From: a virus | Strand: one strand, 5' to 3' | DNA: 37,418 nucleotides | Virus record (IMG/VR): IMGVR_UViG_3300009700_000004 | Coordinates: 1-37,418 of that record | In this document: positions 36,975-37,418 of the stretch, piece by piece | Layout: the number at the start of each line of letters is the position of its first letter | How positions within the stretch are numbered: position 1 is the stretch's first letter | Made by a program: the position numbers and the translations under genes | The notes under the pieces: generated by a model | Told to the model about the DNA's origin: nothing | The model's input: only the letters and a program-made list of their open reading frames with translations | Database searches by the model: none

Positions 36975-37418
36975 ATGAAAATTAAAATCAAGCATCGCTA
37001 CACCGGGAAACTTATTTTCGAGCACGAAGCCGAGAAGAACACTCTCAGATTGACCCTCGAACACGCTGTTTCACTTAATGCGAACCTGTCCGGCGCGAAC
37101 CTGTACGTCGCGAACCTGTCCGGCGCGAACCTGTCCGGCGCGAACCTGTCCGTCGCGAACCTGTCCGTCGCGAACCTGGACGGCGCGAACCTGGACGGCG
37201 CGAACCTGTCCGGCGCGAAGCTGTCCGGCGCGAAGCTGTACGGCGCGAACCTGTACGTCGCGAACCTGTCCGGCGCGAACCTGTCCGGCGCGAACCTGTC
37301 CGTCGCGAACCTGTCCGGCGCGAACCTGTCCGGCGCGAACCTGTCCGGCGCGAACCTGTCCGGCGCGAACCTGTCCGGCGCGAACCTGTCCGGCGCGAAC
37401 CTGTCCGGCGCGAAGCTG
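36975..37418 (+). CDS. Pentapeptide-repeat protein, N-terminal part (continues at 1..363)
   Basis: The start is an ATG after a GAGGTGG ribosome site. About 35 non-repeat residues (beginning MKIKIKHRYTG) lead into roughly 22 pentapeptides of the type A-N-L-S-G. The reading frame is open to the window end and has the same phase as the open frame at base 1. Pentapeptide repeats fold as a right-handed quadrilateral beta-helix; members of this superfamily include DNA-mimicking gyrase protectors, but many have no known role. If the two ends are overlapped on their shared 126 bases, the whole protein is about 226 residues. The repeat count may be wrong because the unit is only 15 bp and nearly identical. 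It is the last gene of the plus-strand operon before the methyltransferase. Confidence 0.85.
   Translation, partial: MKIKIKHRYTGKLIFEHEAEKNTLRLTLEHAVSLNANLSGANLYVANLSGANLSGANLSVANLSVANLDGANLDGANLSGAKLSGAKLYGANLYVANLSGANLSGANLSVANLSGANLSGANLSGANLSGANLSGANLSGANLSGAKL
37080..37418 (+). repeat. 15-bp tandem repeat array coding pentapeptides
   Basis: About 22 copies of a unit like AACCTGTCCGGCGCG, with scattered single-base variants (GTC, TAC, GAC, AAG). The array runs to the window end, and its last 111 bases are identical to bases 16..126. Confidence 0.95.

Noticed and set aside
37080-37418. CRISPR-like array
   Set aside because: The 15-bp units are contiguous with no spacers and stay in frame as pentapeptide codons.

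Overview
The window looks like an almost complete circular genome of about 37.3 kb from a temperate bacterial virus, or a virus-like plasmid. The first 126 bases match the last 126 with one mismatch, and one pentapeptide-repeat gene runs off the right end and continues in frame at the left end. The DNA is GC-rich and uses Shine-Dalgarno starts and many 4-base ATGA/GTGA stop-start overlaps, so the host is a bacterium. I cannot name its phylum. GATC is strikingly over-represented except inside one inserted transposon.

Layout. (1) Plus strand, about 28.0 kb through the end and round to 5.05 kb: an integration and accessory module. It holds a tyrosine integrase, a 5' tRNA-Met half that may be part of attP, and a tightly coupled operon of small genes. 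These include a DUF6166-like protein, an HNH-like protein, a Gp37/Gp68 (DUF5131) protein, a lone FtsK-gamma domain, a RusA-like resolvase, a pentapeptide protein, a beta-class DNA methyltransferase, a Fis-type HTH protein and a serine recombinase. A tnpB-only IS200/IS605-type element sits in this operon. (2) Minus strand, 25.4 kb down to 5.05 kb: a long late-type cluster. It encodes two signal-peptide spike-like proteins, a PAS protein, several beta-rich candidate capsid proteins, an M15 peptidase, a lytic transglycosylase, holin-like proteins, Arg/Lys-rich proteins, CxxCxGxG zinc proteins, and a run of proteins with one C-terminal membrane span and a basic tail. (3) Plus strand, 25.76-27.81 kb: two unrecognised genes reading away from the late cluster across a 350-bp control region rich in inverted repeats.

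No terminase, portal, tape measure, tail tube, DNA polymerase, helicase or Walker-A packaging ATPase is visible. With so many small membrane proteins, two enzymes ending in a membrane anchor and small beta-rich candidate capsid proteins, I infer a tailless, possibly membrane-containing virion. The strongest novel signal is a shared N-terminal motif, (S)Y[VIL]...LGD, on neighbouring virion-type proteins. Beside them is a membrane-anchored transglutaminase/papain-fold cysteine enzyme that carries an LGD site between its catalytic domain and its anchor. This may be an undescribed virion maturation or sorting system.
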